Part shown: in pieces, positions 1-5,997 of the stretch
Position numbering within the stretch: the stretch's first letter is position 1
Layout: each line of letters begins with the position of its first letter
Source: an uncultured Marvinbryantia sp.
GTDB taxonomy: Bacteria; Bacillota; Clostridia; Lachnospirales; Lachnospiraceae
Reading direction: 5' to 3'
Assembly: GCA_947624335.1 (NCBI GenBank)
Contig: CANQJX010000100.1
Coordinates: 1-6,822 of the forward strand
DNA: 6,822 bases
The notes under the pieces: model-generated
Database searches by the model: none
Told to the model about the DNA's origin: nothing
What the model saw: only the letters and a program-made list of their open reading frames with translations
Made by a program: the position numbers and the translations under genes

Positions 1-1985
1 GCGACGGCACGGGAACAGTCCGCACGGTGGACGAATCCGCGCTGGTGCCGGACGAATCCCTTACGATTGACGAAGGAGCGGTAGCGCCGTGGCAGACGCT
101 GATGTGGTCGCTGATGAAAGACATTGCAAGGGATCATTTGGGCGTGCGCACGGACGTTCCGTTTCGCGATCTTTCCGAGCGCGAGAAGGAATTGGTCTTT
201 CACGGTCCGGCAAAGAAATATCATTTGCTGTATCACAACGAAAAAACAAATACGGCCGGAGAAATGGATTTTACCTATTACAATGCCGTTTATACTGTGG
301 AAAACGCGCTGTCCCATGTGAAGGATGAGAAAGGTATGAAGCGCGTAGAAAAGTTTTTAAAAAGCGGGCCCTGCCCGCAATGCGGCGGCACCCGGCTGTC
401 CGAGAACGCGCGCGCCCCAAGGCTGCGCGGAATTTCTCTGGCGGACGCGTGTAAAATGACGCTCGCGGACCTGACAGAATGGGTGGACGGCGTGCCCGCG
501 TCTTTGCCGGAAGAAATGCGCCCGATGGCGGCGAGTATTTGCGAATCTTTTCAGCACGCCGCAAAACGGCTGATGGATCTGGGGCTGTCTTATCTGACCC
601 TGGAAAGAGAGGCGTCTACGCTTTCCACCGGAGAGCGGCAGCGGATGCAGTTAGCGCGCGCCGTGCGCAACCGCACCACCGGCGTTTTATATGTGCTGGA
701 TGAACCGTCCATCGGTCTGCATCCGCAAAATCTGGAGGGCGTTACGGGAGTGATGGATGATCTGATTGCGGACGGAAATTCAGTGGTTCTGGTGGATCAC
801 GATACCAATATTCTTTCCCACGCGGACTGGCTGATCGAATTAGGACCCGAAGCCGGCGCGAGCGGCGGGACCGTAATCGCGCAGGGAGAACTTTCGCAGA
901 TTTTAAAAAGCCCGGATTCTAAGATCGGCGCGTTTCTCGCGGGAAGGGAAACCATAAATCTGAGGCAGAACGTGAAACGGGATCAGATTTTCTGTCAGGG
1001 AAAGATCCGTCTGTCTACCGACAGGATCCATACGGTGCAGCCTTTGCAGGCGGATTTTCCCAAAGGACGGCTGATCGCGGTTACCGGCGTTTCGGGTTCT
1101 GGAAAGACCACGATGATTCTGGAAAGCCTGATCCCCGCGCTAGAAAGCGCAATCAGCGAAAAAAAGCTTCCCGGACATGTGCGCTCGATTGAGACGGACG
1201 GCATCCGGCATGTCAAGCTGATTGACGCTACGCCGATCGGTATTAACGTGCGTTCGACCGTGGCAACGTACGCCGACGTCCACGACGAACTGCGCAAAGC
1301 CTATGCGCGGACGGAAGCGGCGAAAGAACGGGGATATAAGGCGGGCGACTTTTCTTATAATACCGGGAAACTGCGCTGCCCGGTCTGCGACGGAACCGGT
1401 TCGATCAGCCTGGATGTACAGTTTTTGCCGGACGTGGAGATTCCCTGCCCGCAATGCCGCGGTTCCCGCTATGCAAAAGACGCGTATCTTGTGAAGCGGA
1501 TTCCAAAAAAGGAGCGGGACGGATATTCTCTGCCGGAACTGATGGATATGAGCGTGGATGAGGCGCTTGCCGTGTGTAAGGATCTTCCCAACGTACAACG
1601 CAAACTGCAGGTGCTGCACGATCTGGGCCTTGGTTATCTGACTCTCGGAGAAGAGACGCCGGGACTTTCGGGCGGCGAAGCGCAGCGTTTAAAACTTGCA
1701 AGCGAAATGGGGCGCGGACAGGAAGACGCGGTATTTGTCTTTGACGAGCCGACCATCGGGCTTCATCCGTTGGATGTAAAGACGCTGCTTTCGGTTTTTC
1801 GGCGGCTGACAGAGCGCAAGGCGACTGTAATTGTGATCGAGCATGATCTGGACGTGATCCGGAACGCCGATTACTGCATTGATATGGGACCGGGCGGCGG
1901 CGTGCATGGAGGGCGCATCGTAGCCTGCGGAACGCCGGAAGACATAAAGGAAAATCCGGAGAGCATTACGGGGAAATATTTATAA
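1..1985 (+). CDS. UvrA-family twin-ABC ATPase (excinuclease subunit A paralog), 5'-truncated by window edge
   Basis: DNA-binding ATPase of the UvrA family. Canonical UvrA finds bulky DNA damage and loads UvrB. The reading frame is open from base 1: bases 1-2 fit the end of a Cys codon and are followed by DGTGTVRTVD, the stretch just after the first zinc finger of UvrA. The N-terminal Walker A and UvrB-binding region therefore lie outside the window. Visible, numbering from the GTG at 27: a CPQC pair (116-119), first ABC signature LSTGERQR (199-206), Walker B LDEP (D225/E226), switch His258, second Walker A GVSGSGKTT (354-362), zinc finger CPVC...CPQC (451-477), canonical second signature LSGGEAQR (from 547), Walker B D573/E574 and His606. 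The 660 codons match what remains of E. coli UvrA from the same point. The first signature (LSTGE rather than LSGGE), IDATPIG in place of DQSPIG, and GDFSYN in place of GRFSFN suggest a paralog of uncertain function. The GTG at 27 is internal and is not a start. Confidence 0.93.
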   Translation, partial: DGTGTVRTVDESALVPDESLTIDEGAVAPWQTLMWSLMKDIARDHLGVRTDVPFRDLSEREKELVFHGPAKKYHLLYHNEKTNTAGEMDFTYYNAVYTVENALSHVKDEKGMKRVEKFLKSGPCPQCGGTRLSENARAPRLRGISLADACKMTLADLTEWVDGVPASLPEEMRPMAASICESFQHAAKRLMDLGLSYLTLEREASTLSTGERQRMQLARAVRNRTTGVLYVLDEPSIGLHPQNLEGVTGVMDDLIADGNSVVLVDHDTNILSHADWLIELGPEAGASGGTVIAQGELSQILKSPDSKIGAFLAGRETINLRQNVKRDQIFCQGKIRLSTDRIHTVQPLQADFPKGRLIAVTGVSGSGKTTMILESLIPALESAISEKKLPGHVRSIETDGIRHVKLIDATPIGINVRSTVATYADVHDELRKAYARTEAAKERGYKAGDFSYNTGKLRCPVCDGTGSISLDVQFLPDVEIPCPQCRGSRYAKDAYLVKRIPKKERDGYSLPELMDMSVDEALAVCKDLPNVQRKLQVLHDLGLGYLTLGEETPGLSGGEAQRLKLASEMGRGQEDAVFVFDEPTIGLHPLDVKTLLSVFRRLTERKATVIVIEHDLDVIRNADYCIDMGPGGGVHGGRIVACGTPEDIKENPESITGKYL

Positions 1986-2015
1986 AGCAAACAGGGCGGA
2001 CAATGTTTCCGGTGA

Positions 2016-2044
2016 TTGACGCGGGGATTTCTTAGGAATATAAT
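2016..2044 (+). promoter_or_regulatory. Predicted housekeeping (sigma-A) promoter for the degV-family gene
   Basis: A -35 box TTGACG (2016-2021, five of six consensus bases) is separated by exactly 17 bp from a perfect -10 box TATAAT (2039-2044). Transcription would start near 2051, leaving a leader of about 55 nt before the ATG at 2106. It lies in the 120-bp gap after the UvrA-type gene. I see no terminator hairpin in that gap, so readthrough from upstream is also possible. The spacer ends with CTTAGGAAT, a 9-mer that recurs at the end of the gene it would drive. Confidence 0.8.
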
Positions 2045-2105
2045 AAGACTTGTACGCGGCATTTAACGTGCGCAGAACAATAGAACCGGAAAAGAGAGTG
2101 CCATT

Positions 2106-2954
2106 ATGACGAAAATTATCTGCGACAGCACTTGCGATCTGTCGGAATCCTTACTTCACAAATATGATATTTCCATTCTTCCGCTGCATATTCTTTTGGA
2201 TACGGAGGAATATGAGGACGGGGTAAACCTGAAACCGGAAGAAATATACAAGTGGGCAAACGCGCATAAGACTACGCCCAAAACGTCGGCTCCTTCTCTG
2301 GCGCAGGCAATCGCGCTGTTTGAGCCATATGTAAAATCCAAAACGGAGCTGGTATGTTTCCCGATTTCATCCGAAATGTCCGCTTCGGCGGATGTGATGC
2401 GCCAGGCAGCCAGGGAACTGGACGCGCAGGAACAGATTACGGTAATAGATTCGCGAAACCTTTCTACCGGAATCGGCCTGCTCGCCGTGGAAGCCGCAAT
2501 ACTGGCGGCAAAGGGCGCGGATGCAAAAAACATTGCAGAGAAGATGGAAGAACTTGTGCCAAAGGTGCGGGCAAGCTTTGTTGTGGATACGCTGACCTAT
2601 CTGCACCGCGGCGGGAGATGCAGCGGACTGGCAGCTTTTGCCGGAGGCGCATTAAAAATACATCCAAAGATCGAGGTACTGGACGGGACGATGAAACCCG
2701 GCAACAAATATCGCGGAAATATGGACCGTGTAATCCTGCATTACGCGAAGGAGCTGGAAGCGCAACTGCTTTCGGCAAAACCGGACCGCGTATTTATTAC
2801 GCATTCCGGGTGCGACGCGGGGATTGTGGAGCAGGTATACGCATACCTCGACGGCCTGCATTATTTTAACGAAATCATAGAAACCAGGGCCGGCGGAGTG
2901 ATCTCCAGCCATTGCGGGCCGGGCACCTTAGGAATCCTGTTTATCGGCGCGTGA
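2106..2954 (+). CDS. DegV family protein (fatty-acid binding)
   Basis: A 282-residue soluble protein, typical for the DegV family. Known members bind a fatty acid in a buried cleft, and in Firmicutes some act with fatty-acid kinase FakA as FakB subunits that present the acyl chain for phosphorylation. Family landmarks appear in order: DSTCDL near the N-terminus (7-12), the TSAPS loop (60-64, usually TSQPS), ISSEMSAS (88-95, normally ISSGLSGT), IDSRNLSTGIG (114-124), the LTYLHRGGR block (163-171), KIHPKIEVLDG (184-194) and the C-terminal SSHCGPGTLGI (267-277). ATG 2106 follows a weak purine run, GAGAG, at 2094-2098, and a strong promoter lies at 2016-2044. No fakA-like gene is visible here, so whether it is a FakB partner is unknown. 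The departures in the ISS and TS loops could alter ligand preference, which is inference. Confidence 0.93.
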   Translation: MTKIICDSTCDLSESLLHKYDISILPLHILLDTEEYEDGVNLKPEEIYKWANAHKTTPKTSAPSLAQAIALFEPYVKSKTELVCFPISSEMSASADVMRQAARELDAQEQITVIDSRNLSTGIGLLAVEAAILAAKGADAKNIAEKMEELVPKVRASFVVDTLTYLHRGGRCSGLAAFAGGALKIHPKIEVLDGTMKPGNKYRGNMDRVILHYAKELEAQLLSAKPDRVFITHSGCDAGIVEQVYAYLDGLHYFNEIIETRAGGVISSHCGPGTLGILFIGA

Positions 2955-2956
2955 AG

Positions 2957-3033
2957 AAAATTCCACAAAATACTCGAAGAATTAAAAGTCATTTATGGAT
3001 GAGGTGGAATCAAAATTCCACAAAATTTCCACA
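2957..3033. repeat. 15-bp perfect direct repeat plus a third partial copy in the gap upstream of the secreted-protein gene
   Basis: AAAATTCCACAAAAT occurs at 2957-2971 and, without mismatch, at 3012-3026. A third shorter copy of the core TTCCACA lies at 3027-3033, after copies at 2961 and 3016. The gap 2955-3120 is much richer in A/T than the genes on either side and has no credible open reading frame. The repeats could be protein-binding sites or pieces of a folded leader. I could not identify a regulator for them. Confidence 0.75.
3004..3021. repeat. Perfect 7-bp hairpin that can also pair with an upstream copy
   Basis: GTGGAAT (3004-3010), loop CAAA, ATTCCAC (3015-3021) forms a perfect seven-base-pair stem. 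The same GTGGAAT can pair equally well with the ATTCCAC at 2960-2966 inside the first direct-repeat copy, so the two pairings exclude one another. What follows is AAAATTTCC, not a run of T, so it is not a standard terminator. Confidence 0.6.
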
Positions 3034-3120
3034 CAGATTCCTAAGGGATTCCAAAATAGCGGGATATCATAAGATCACAATAAACGAAGAGATACTTCGG
3101 CAAAGAAAGGAAAGGATCTT

Positions 3121-3504
3121 ATGAAATTCAAAACAATCACAGCTTTATTGACAGCAGTTATGTTAACGGGAAGCTCTATGACGGCGCTTGCAGAGGGAAA
3201 CTACGGTTATCTGGCCGGGCAGCAGAACAGTGCCGCCAGAAATAAGGCATATGAAGCGCTTCCCGAAGGCGCTACCAAAGAAGAGGCACAGGAATTTTAC
3301 AAAACCTACGGAATCGGAGGAGGAGCGTGGGTGAACGGCGCGTACGACGAATCGTTAAAAGTTCGATACGGATATGCCGCAGGACAGAAAAAGGCGCTTC
3401 AATACGCACAGGACAGCGGCGATGACGAGGAATTTCAGTCGGGTTACAGTTACAACACAGGCAGACAGAATTATCTTCAGAACTATGCGGATTATACAAA
3501 ATAA
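3121..3504 (+). CDS. Small secreted protein with repeated GYxxGQ-type motifs, function unknown
   Basis: I do not recognise a family for this 127-residue protein. Residues 1-24 are a classic Sec signal peptide: Lys2/Lys4, a hydrophobic stretch, then Ala-Leu-Ala before Glu25, which fits signal peptidase I cleavage. There is no lipobox Cys, sortase motif or second membrane segment, so release from the cell is the simplest reading. The mature part is about 103 residues, rich in Tyr, Gly, Gln and Ala with no Cys. A short motif occurs three times: YGYLAGQQ (28-35), YGYAAGQK (83-90) and GYSYNTGRQ (108-116), each followed by a probable short helix. A Gly-rich stretch (64-73) sits between the first and second copies. 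The ATG at 3121 has good purine-rich binding sites (AAAGG at 3106-3110 and AAAGGA at 3111-3116). A terminator-like hairpin follows the stop. Nearby genes suggest a link to envelope signalling, but this is unproven. Confidence 0.85.
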   Translation: MKFKTITALLTAVMLTGSSMTALAEGNYGYLAGQQNSAARNKAYEALPEGATKEEAQEFYKTYGIGGGAWVNGAYDESLKVRYGYAAGQKKALQYAQDSGDDEEFQSGYSYNTGRQNYLQNYADYTK

Positions 3505-3524
3505 ACGCAGTGGATAACGGCATC

Positions 3525-3555
3525 GGGCGGGTGAATTTTACCCGCCCTTGCTTGC
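3525..3555 (+). terminator. Probable intrinsic terminator after the secreted-protein gene
   Basis: GGGCGGGT (3525-3532) pairs perfectly with ACCCGCCC (3540-3547) around a 7-nt loop, giving a very GC-rich eight-base-pair stem that can extend inward by a G-U and an A-U pair. It lies 20 bp after the stop at 3504. The tail TTGCTTGC is only partly T-rich, so termination may be incomplete and some readthrough into the two-component operon is possible. Confidence 0.7.
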
Positions 3556-3579
3556 AACAGAAAATAATTTTGATAAAAT
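3552..3579 (+). promoter_or_regulatory. Predicted promoter of the two-component operon, with extended -10
   Basis: The -10 box TAAAAT (3574-3579, five of six) is preceded by the extended -10 dinucleotide TG at 3571-3572. A weaker -35 box TTGCAA (3552-3557) stands 16 bp upstream. The start point would be near 3586, giving a very short leader before the GAGGTGA ribosome binding site at 3589-3595 and the ATG at 3602. A perfect dyad, ATTTT-GAT-AAAAT (3567-3579), overlaps the -10 box and could be an operator. Confidence 0.6.
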
Positions 3580-3601
3580 CATAAAACTGAGGTGACAGAC
3601 G

Positions 3602-4291
3602 ATGCCGAAAATTCTGATTGTTGACGATGAGCGGGAGATCGTGCGCCTGATTAAGCGATACGCCGAACGCGAGGGCTATGAAACGGCGGAAGCATACGAC
3701 GGCAGCGAAGCGCTGCGGCTGTGCCGGGAAGAAGATTTTACAATGATCATTATGGACATTATGATGCCGGATATGGACGGTTATGAGGCGGTCAAAAAGA
3801 TACGCGCGCAGAAAGATATTCCCGTTTTGATGCTGTCCGCCCGCGGCACGGAGTATGACAAGTTGTTCGGTTTCGAGGTCGGCGTGGACGATTATCTGAC
3901 CAAACCATTTTCTTTAAAAGAGTTGATGGCAAGAGTGAATGTGATCATCAAACGGCATGAACAAATTCATTCGTCCTGCGTTTCGGGCAAAAAACAGAAT
4001 TATCATATGGTTTTTGCCGGACTGGAGATTGATACGTCCGGGCGCAGCGTTTATATCGACGGGACAAGGACGGAGCTGACGCCAAAAGAGTATGATTTGC
4101 TAAACTATCTTACCCAAAATCAGGGCATCACCTTAAGCCGCGGACAAATACTTGATGCAGTATGGGGATATGATGCGTTTGTAGATGACAGAACTGTTGA
4201 CTGGCAGATCAAACTTCTTCGGAATAAATTGGGCAAATACCGTGACCATATTCGAACGGTGAGAGGAGTTGGGTATAAATTTGAAGCATAA
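3602..4291 (+). CDS. OmpR/PhoB-family response regulator
   Basis: A 229-residue two-domain transcription factor. The receiver domain (about 3-118) has the acidic pair D8/D9, phospho-acceptor D52 in the MDIMMPDMDG loop, switch Ser79 in LMLSARG, and Lys101 in the TKPF motif, so all residues needed for phosphorylation are present. A short linker (about 119-135) leads to the winged-helix DNA-binding domain (about 136-228). That domain has LTPKEYDLLNYL, the recognition-helix region DDRTVDWQIKLLRNKLG and the terminal RTVRGVGYKFE hairpin typical of OmpR/PhoB proteins. The ATG at 3602 has a good GAGGTGA site 6 nt upstream. The gene overlaps the start of the kinase gene, so the two are a cognate pair and probably translationally coupled. 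Target genes cannot be read from sequence. Its own promoter is one candidate, since regulators of this family are often self-controlled. Confidence 0.96.
   Translation: MPKILIVDDEREIVRLIKRYAEREGYETAEAYDGSEALRLCREEDFTMIIMDIMMPDMDGYEAVKKIRAQKDIPVLMLSARGTEYDKLFGFEVGVDDYLTKPFSLKELMARVNVIIKRHEQIHSSCVSGKKQNYHMVFAGLEIDTSGRSVYIDGTRTELTPKEYDLLNYLTQNQGITLSRGQILDAVWGYDAFVDDRTVDWQIKLLRNKLGKYRDHIRTVRGVGYKFEA
4261..4268 (+). promoter_or_regulatory. Ribosome binding site that bears on the kinase start choice
   Basis: GAGAGGAG sits inside the end of the response-regulator gene. It touches the TTG at 4269 with no spacer but stands 12 nt before the TTG at 4281. The usual spacing is about 5-10 nt, so the second TTG fits better, though neither is ideal. 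A non-ATG start behind a strong site is consistent with coupled, tuned kinase synthesis. Confidence 0.55.
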
Positions 4292-5735
4292 ATCCCAATC
4301 GTTTCAAACAAAACTGTGTCGGTATTTTGTGCTGTATACCGCGGGAATATTTGCGCTTCTCTGGCTTTTACAGTCGGCTTTTCTTCAGGGAGCATATCAT
4401 CATATGCTGATCCGCAATACCAAAGCAGCGGCAGAAAAAATTGCCGCAGATTATTCGGATACCGGAGAAATAGACGTACTTGCCCTGAATAATTCTCTGC
4501 TTATTTACATCACGGACCGAAAGGGGTCAATTCTTTACAGCACGGATTCTTATAGAGGAAATTATATACAGAAAGAGCAGGCGGATCATAATGGAAGCGA
4601 AAATCCATATCTGAAAAATGAGGAGATGGAATATCTGCAGGCACGTTACCGAAGCCTCCCTGACGGGTATGATGCGTTCCTTGCGGAACTGGCTCAAAGC
4701 GATGGAACAATAGAAAATATAGACGGCACGCAGTACATTTACGGCCAGTATCTGGACGACGATACGGTGCTTTATTTGAATGTGACGCTGGAGCCGATTG
4801 GTGCGGCGGCAAAAATTATCCATGTGCAGCTTTTAATCGTGACGGTGATTTCTTTGCTGTTGGCCGTATTGCTGGCTTTTTTGATCTCCAAGCGTTTTGC
4901 AAAGCCGATCGCTGCCATTTCCGGACATGCAGAACAACTTGGAGAGGAAGCGTTTGACTTAAGCGGTGAAAACGGTTTCTGCAGGGAAATTGATAAGCTT
5001 GCGGAAACGCTGGCGGATACTAACCGCAAACTGTGTAAGGCAAAAGACTATCAGCGGGAGCTGCTTGCGAATATTTCCCATGATCTGCGGACCCCGCTGA
5101 CTATGATCCGGGGATATGCGGAAAGCATACGGGACTTTGACGAAGAAGAAAAACAGCGGATCGAGGACGCAGATATCATCATTCGTGAATCCGAACGCTT
5201 GAATGCGCTTGTTAACGATATATTGGAATACTCGGAATTACATTCAAACGACGGCGAAATAAAATTTAACGCGGTGGATATGCAGGAACTTGTAAGTAAA
5301 GTGATCGCGCAGTTTGAACCACTTTTTCAGGCGGAAGGCGGCAGTATACAAAAGAATCTTATGCCGGGCCTGACGGTAAGAGGAAATGCCCGTCAACTGG
5401 AACGCGCGGTTTACAATCTGCTCGACAACGCGATACGGCATACAAAAGAGGACAGGAGAATTGAGACGGCTTTGTACCGGCGGGAGTACTTTGTGAGGCT
5501 GGAAGTGACCGATCATGGGAACGGCATCCCAAAGGAACAGCTTTTGCACATATGGGAAAGATATTATACTTACCGCCAGCGGGATCAACAGGGCGTTTCA
5601 GGATTGGGACTTGCGATTGTCCACCAGATCGTCGCGCTGCATAACGGTAAATGCGGGGTAGATACCAGGGAAGGCATCGGGAGTACGTTCTGGATCGAGT
5701 TTCCGCTGCTGAAACCGGATGCTGATATAGCATAA
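4281..5735 (+). CDS. Membrane sensor histidine kinase (HAMP, HisKA, HATPase_c), partner of the adjacent regulator
   Basis: Senses an unknown external signal and phosphorylates the adjacent regulator. Residue numbers count from the TTG at 4269. A short cytoplasmic N-terminus, membrane segment 1 (about 18-40), an extracytoplasmic domain (about 41-183) with LLIYITDRKGSILYS and TVLYLNVTLEPIG patterns like PAS/Cache sensor folds, membrane segment 2 (about 184-207), a HAMP linker (about 208-260), dimerisation domain with HDLRTPLT and phospho-acceptor His271, then the ATP-binding domain with N-box NLLDNAIRHT (383-392), G1 DHGNGIP (415-421), F-box region (around 429-435) and G2 GLGLAI (445-450). It appears complete and active. 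No ATG lies near the beginning. TTG at 4269 directly abuts the GAGAGGAG site at 4261-4268, too close for normal initiation, so I prefer the in-frame TTG at 4281 (484 residues), 12 nt from the site and overlapping the regulator gene by 11 nt. Confidence 0.94.
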   Translation: MKHKSQSFQTKLCRYFVLYTAGIFALLWLLQSAFLQGAYHHMLIRNTKAAAEKIAADYSDTGEIDVLALNNSLLIYITDRKGSILYSTDSYRGNYIQKEQADHNGSENPYLKNEEMEYLQARYRSLPDGYDAFLAELAQSDGTIENIDGTQYIYGQYLDDDTVLYLNVTLEPIGAAAKIIHVQLLIVTVISLLLAVLLAFLISKRFAKPIAAISGHAEQLGEEAFDLSGENGFCREIDKLAETLADTNRKLCKAKDYQRELLANISHDLRTPLTMIRGYAESIRDFDEEEKQRIEDADIIIRESERLNALVNDILEYSELHSNDGEIKFNAVDMQELVSKVIAQFEPLFQAEGGSIQKNLMPGLTVRGNARQLERAVYNLLDNAIRHTKEDRRIETALYRREYFVRLEVTDHGNGIPKEQLLHIWERYYTYRQRDQQGVSGLGLAIVHQIVALHNGKCGVDTREGIGSTFWIEFPLLKPDADIA

Positions 5736-5762
5736 AAGAAAAATTTCCAGGAGAGAAGAAAT

Positions 5763-5993
5763 ATGCGTTTACAAAAATTACAGACTTATCTGAATCGGAA
5801 AGGGTGGAAGTATTCTTATACGGAAGAGGACGGCTGCGGGAGCGTCGACTGGGAATACAGGGGCCTTACCTATCATGTCTGGGAATTTCCAGAAGACGGC
5901 GCGCAAAGCAATGTAAAGAACGCGGGGAAAATGGAAGATTATGCGGAAGATTATGAAGAGCAGATTATCAAAATCATAGAAACATGGGGTTAG
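5763..5993 (+). CDS. Small acidic tryptophan-rich protein, function unknown
   Basis: A 76-residue cytoplasmic protein with no signal peptide or membrane segment. I recall similar short conserved hypothetical proteins in Clostridia but cannot name a family or function. An N-terminal basic helix (MRLQKLQTYLNRKGWKY, 1-17) leads to a likely beta-sheet core with EEDGCGSVDWEYRGLTYHVWEFP (21-43). An acidic C-terminal helix follows (about 56-75, rich in Glu, Asp and Ile, ending in Trp75). Four Trp and six Tyr in 76 residues, and closely spaced aromatic strands, suggest a compact fold and not a disordered peptide. The AGGAGAG site at 5749-5755 is well spaced from the ATG. It begins 27 nt after the kinase stop and ends 4 nt before the acetyltransferase start, so it is almost certainly in the same operon. 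A modulator of the kinase or a partner of the acetyltransferase are both open possibilities, with no direct evidence for either. Confidence 0.85.
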   Translation: MRLQKLQTYLNRKGWKYSYTEEDGCGSVDWEYRGLTYHVWEFPEDGAQSNVKNAGKMEDYAEDYEEQIIKIIETWG

Positions 5994-5997
5994 ACGG

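Larger units (their letters stand above)
2926..3046. repeat. Long-range imperfect inverted repeat spanning the degV stop codon
   Basis: The left arm 2926-2940 lies in the last codons of the degV-family gene. The right arm 3033-3046 lies in the gap beyond it. Ten bases pair perfectly (2926-2935 with 3037-3046), then one C (2936) bulges, then four more pair (2937-2940 with 3033-3036). The 92 bases between the arms contain the shorter repeats annotated separately. The left arm encodes the conserved Thr-Leu-Gly-Ile-Leu of DegV, so it is constrained as protein. Only the right arm needs another explanation, and chance is not excluded. Confidence 0.5.

Noticed and set aside
995..1619. Long minus-strand reading frames opposite the UvrA-family gene (100 and 159 codons).
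   Set aside because: They lie wholly opposite a strongly supported gene, have no recognisable protein motif and are explained by the GC-biased codon use of the real gene.
3004..3030. The GTGGAAT/ATTCCAC hairpin as the terminator of the degV-family gene.
   Set aside because: The stem is short and A/T-rich and is followed by AAAATTTCC, not a T run.
3026..3033. DnaA-box-like TTCCACA repeats hinting at a replication origin.
   Set aside because: The best copy still departs from TTATCCACA, the others match only about six of nine positions, and no dnaA, dnaN or AT-rich unwinding region is nearby.
2926..3046. A 121-bp MITE-like element bounded by 14-15 bp inverted repeats.
   Set aside because: The left arm encodes the conserved C-terminal residues of the DegV family, so it is native coding sequence. 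No target-site duplication flanks the arms.
3065..3070. TATCAT as a -10 box for the secreted-protein gene.
   Set aside because: No acceptable -35 sequence lies 16-18 bp upstream, and there is no extended -10 TG.
3085..3099. CGAAG-AGATA-CTTCG hairpin just upstream of the secreted-protein start.
   Set aside because: A five-base-pair stem with no T run and no overlap with the ribosome binding site is too weak to call as a regulatory element.
2912..3124. A 70-codon reading frame ending in an ATGA overlap with the secreted-protein start.
   Set aside because: It begins inside the degV-family gene in another frame, has no ribosome binding site and its composition does not look like a protein. The stop overlap is incidental.
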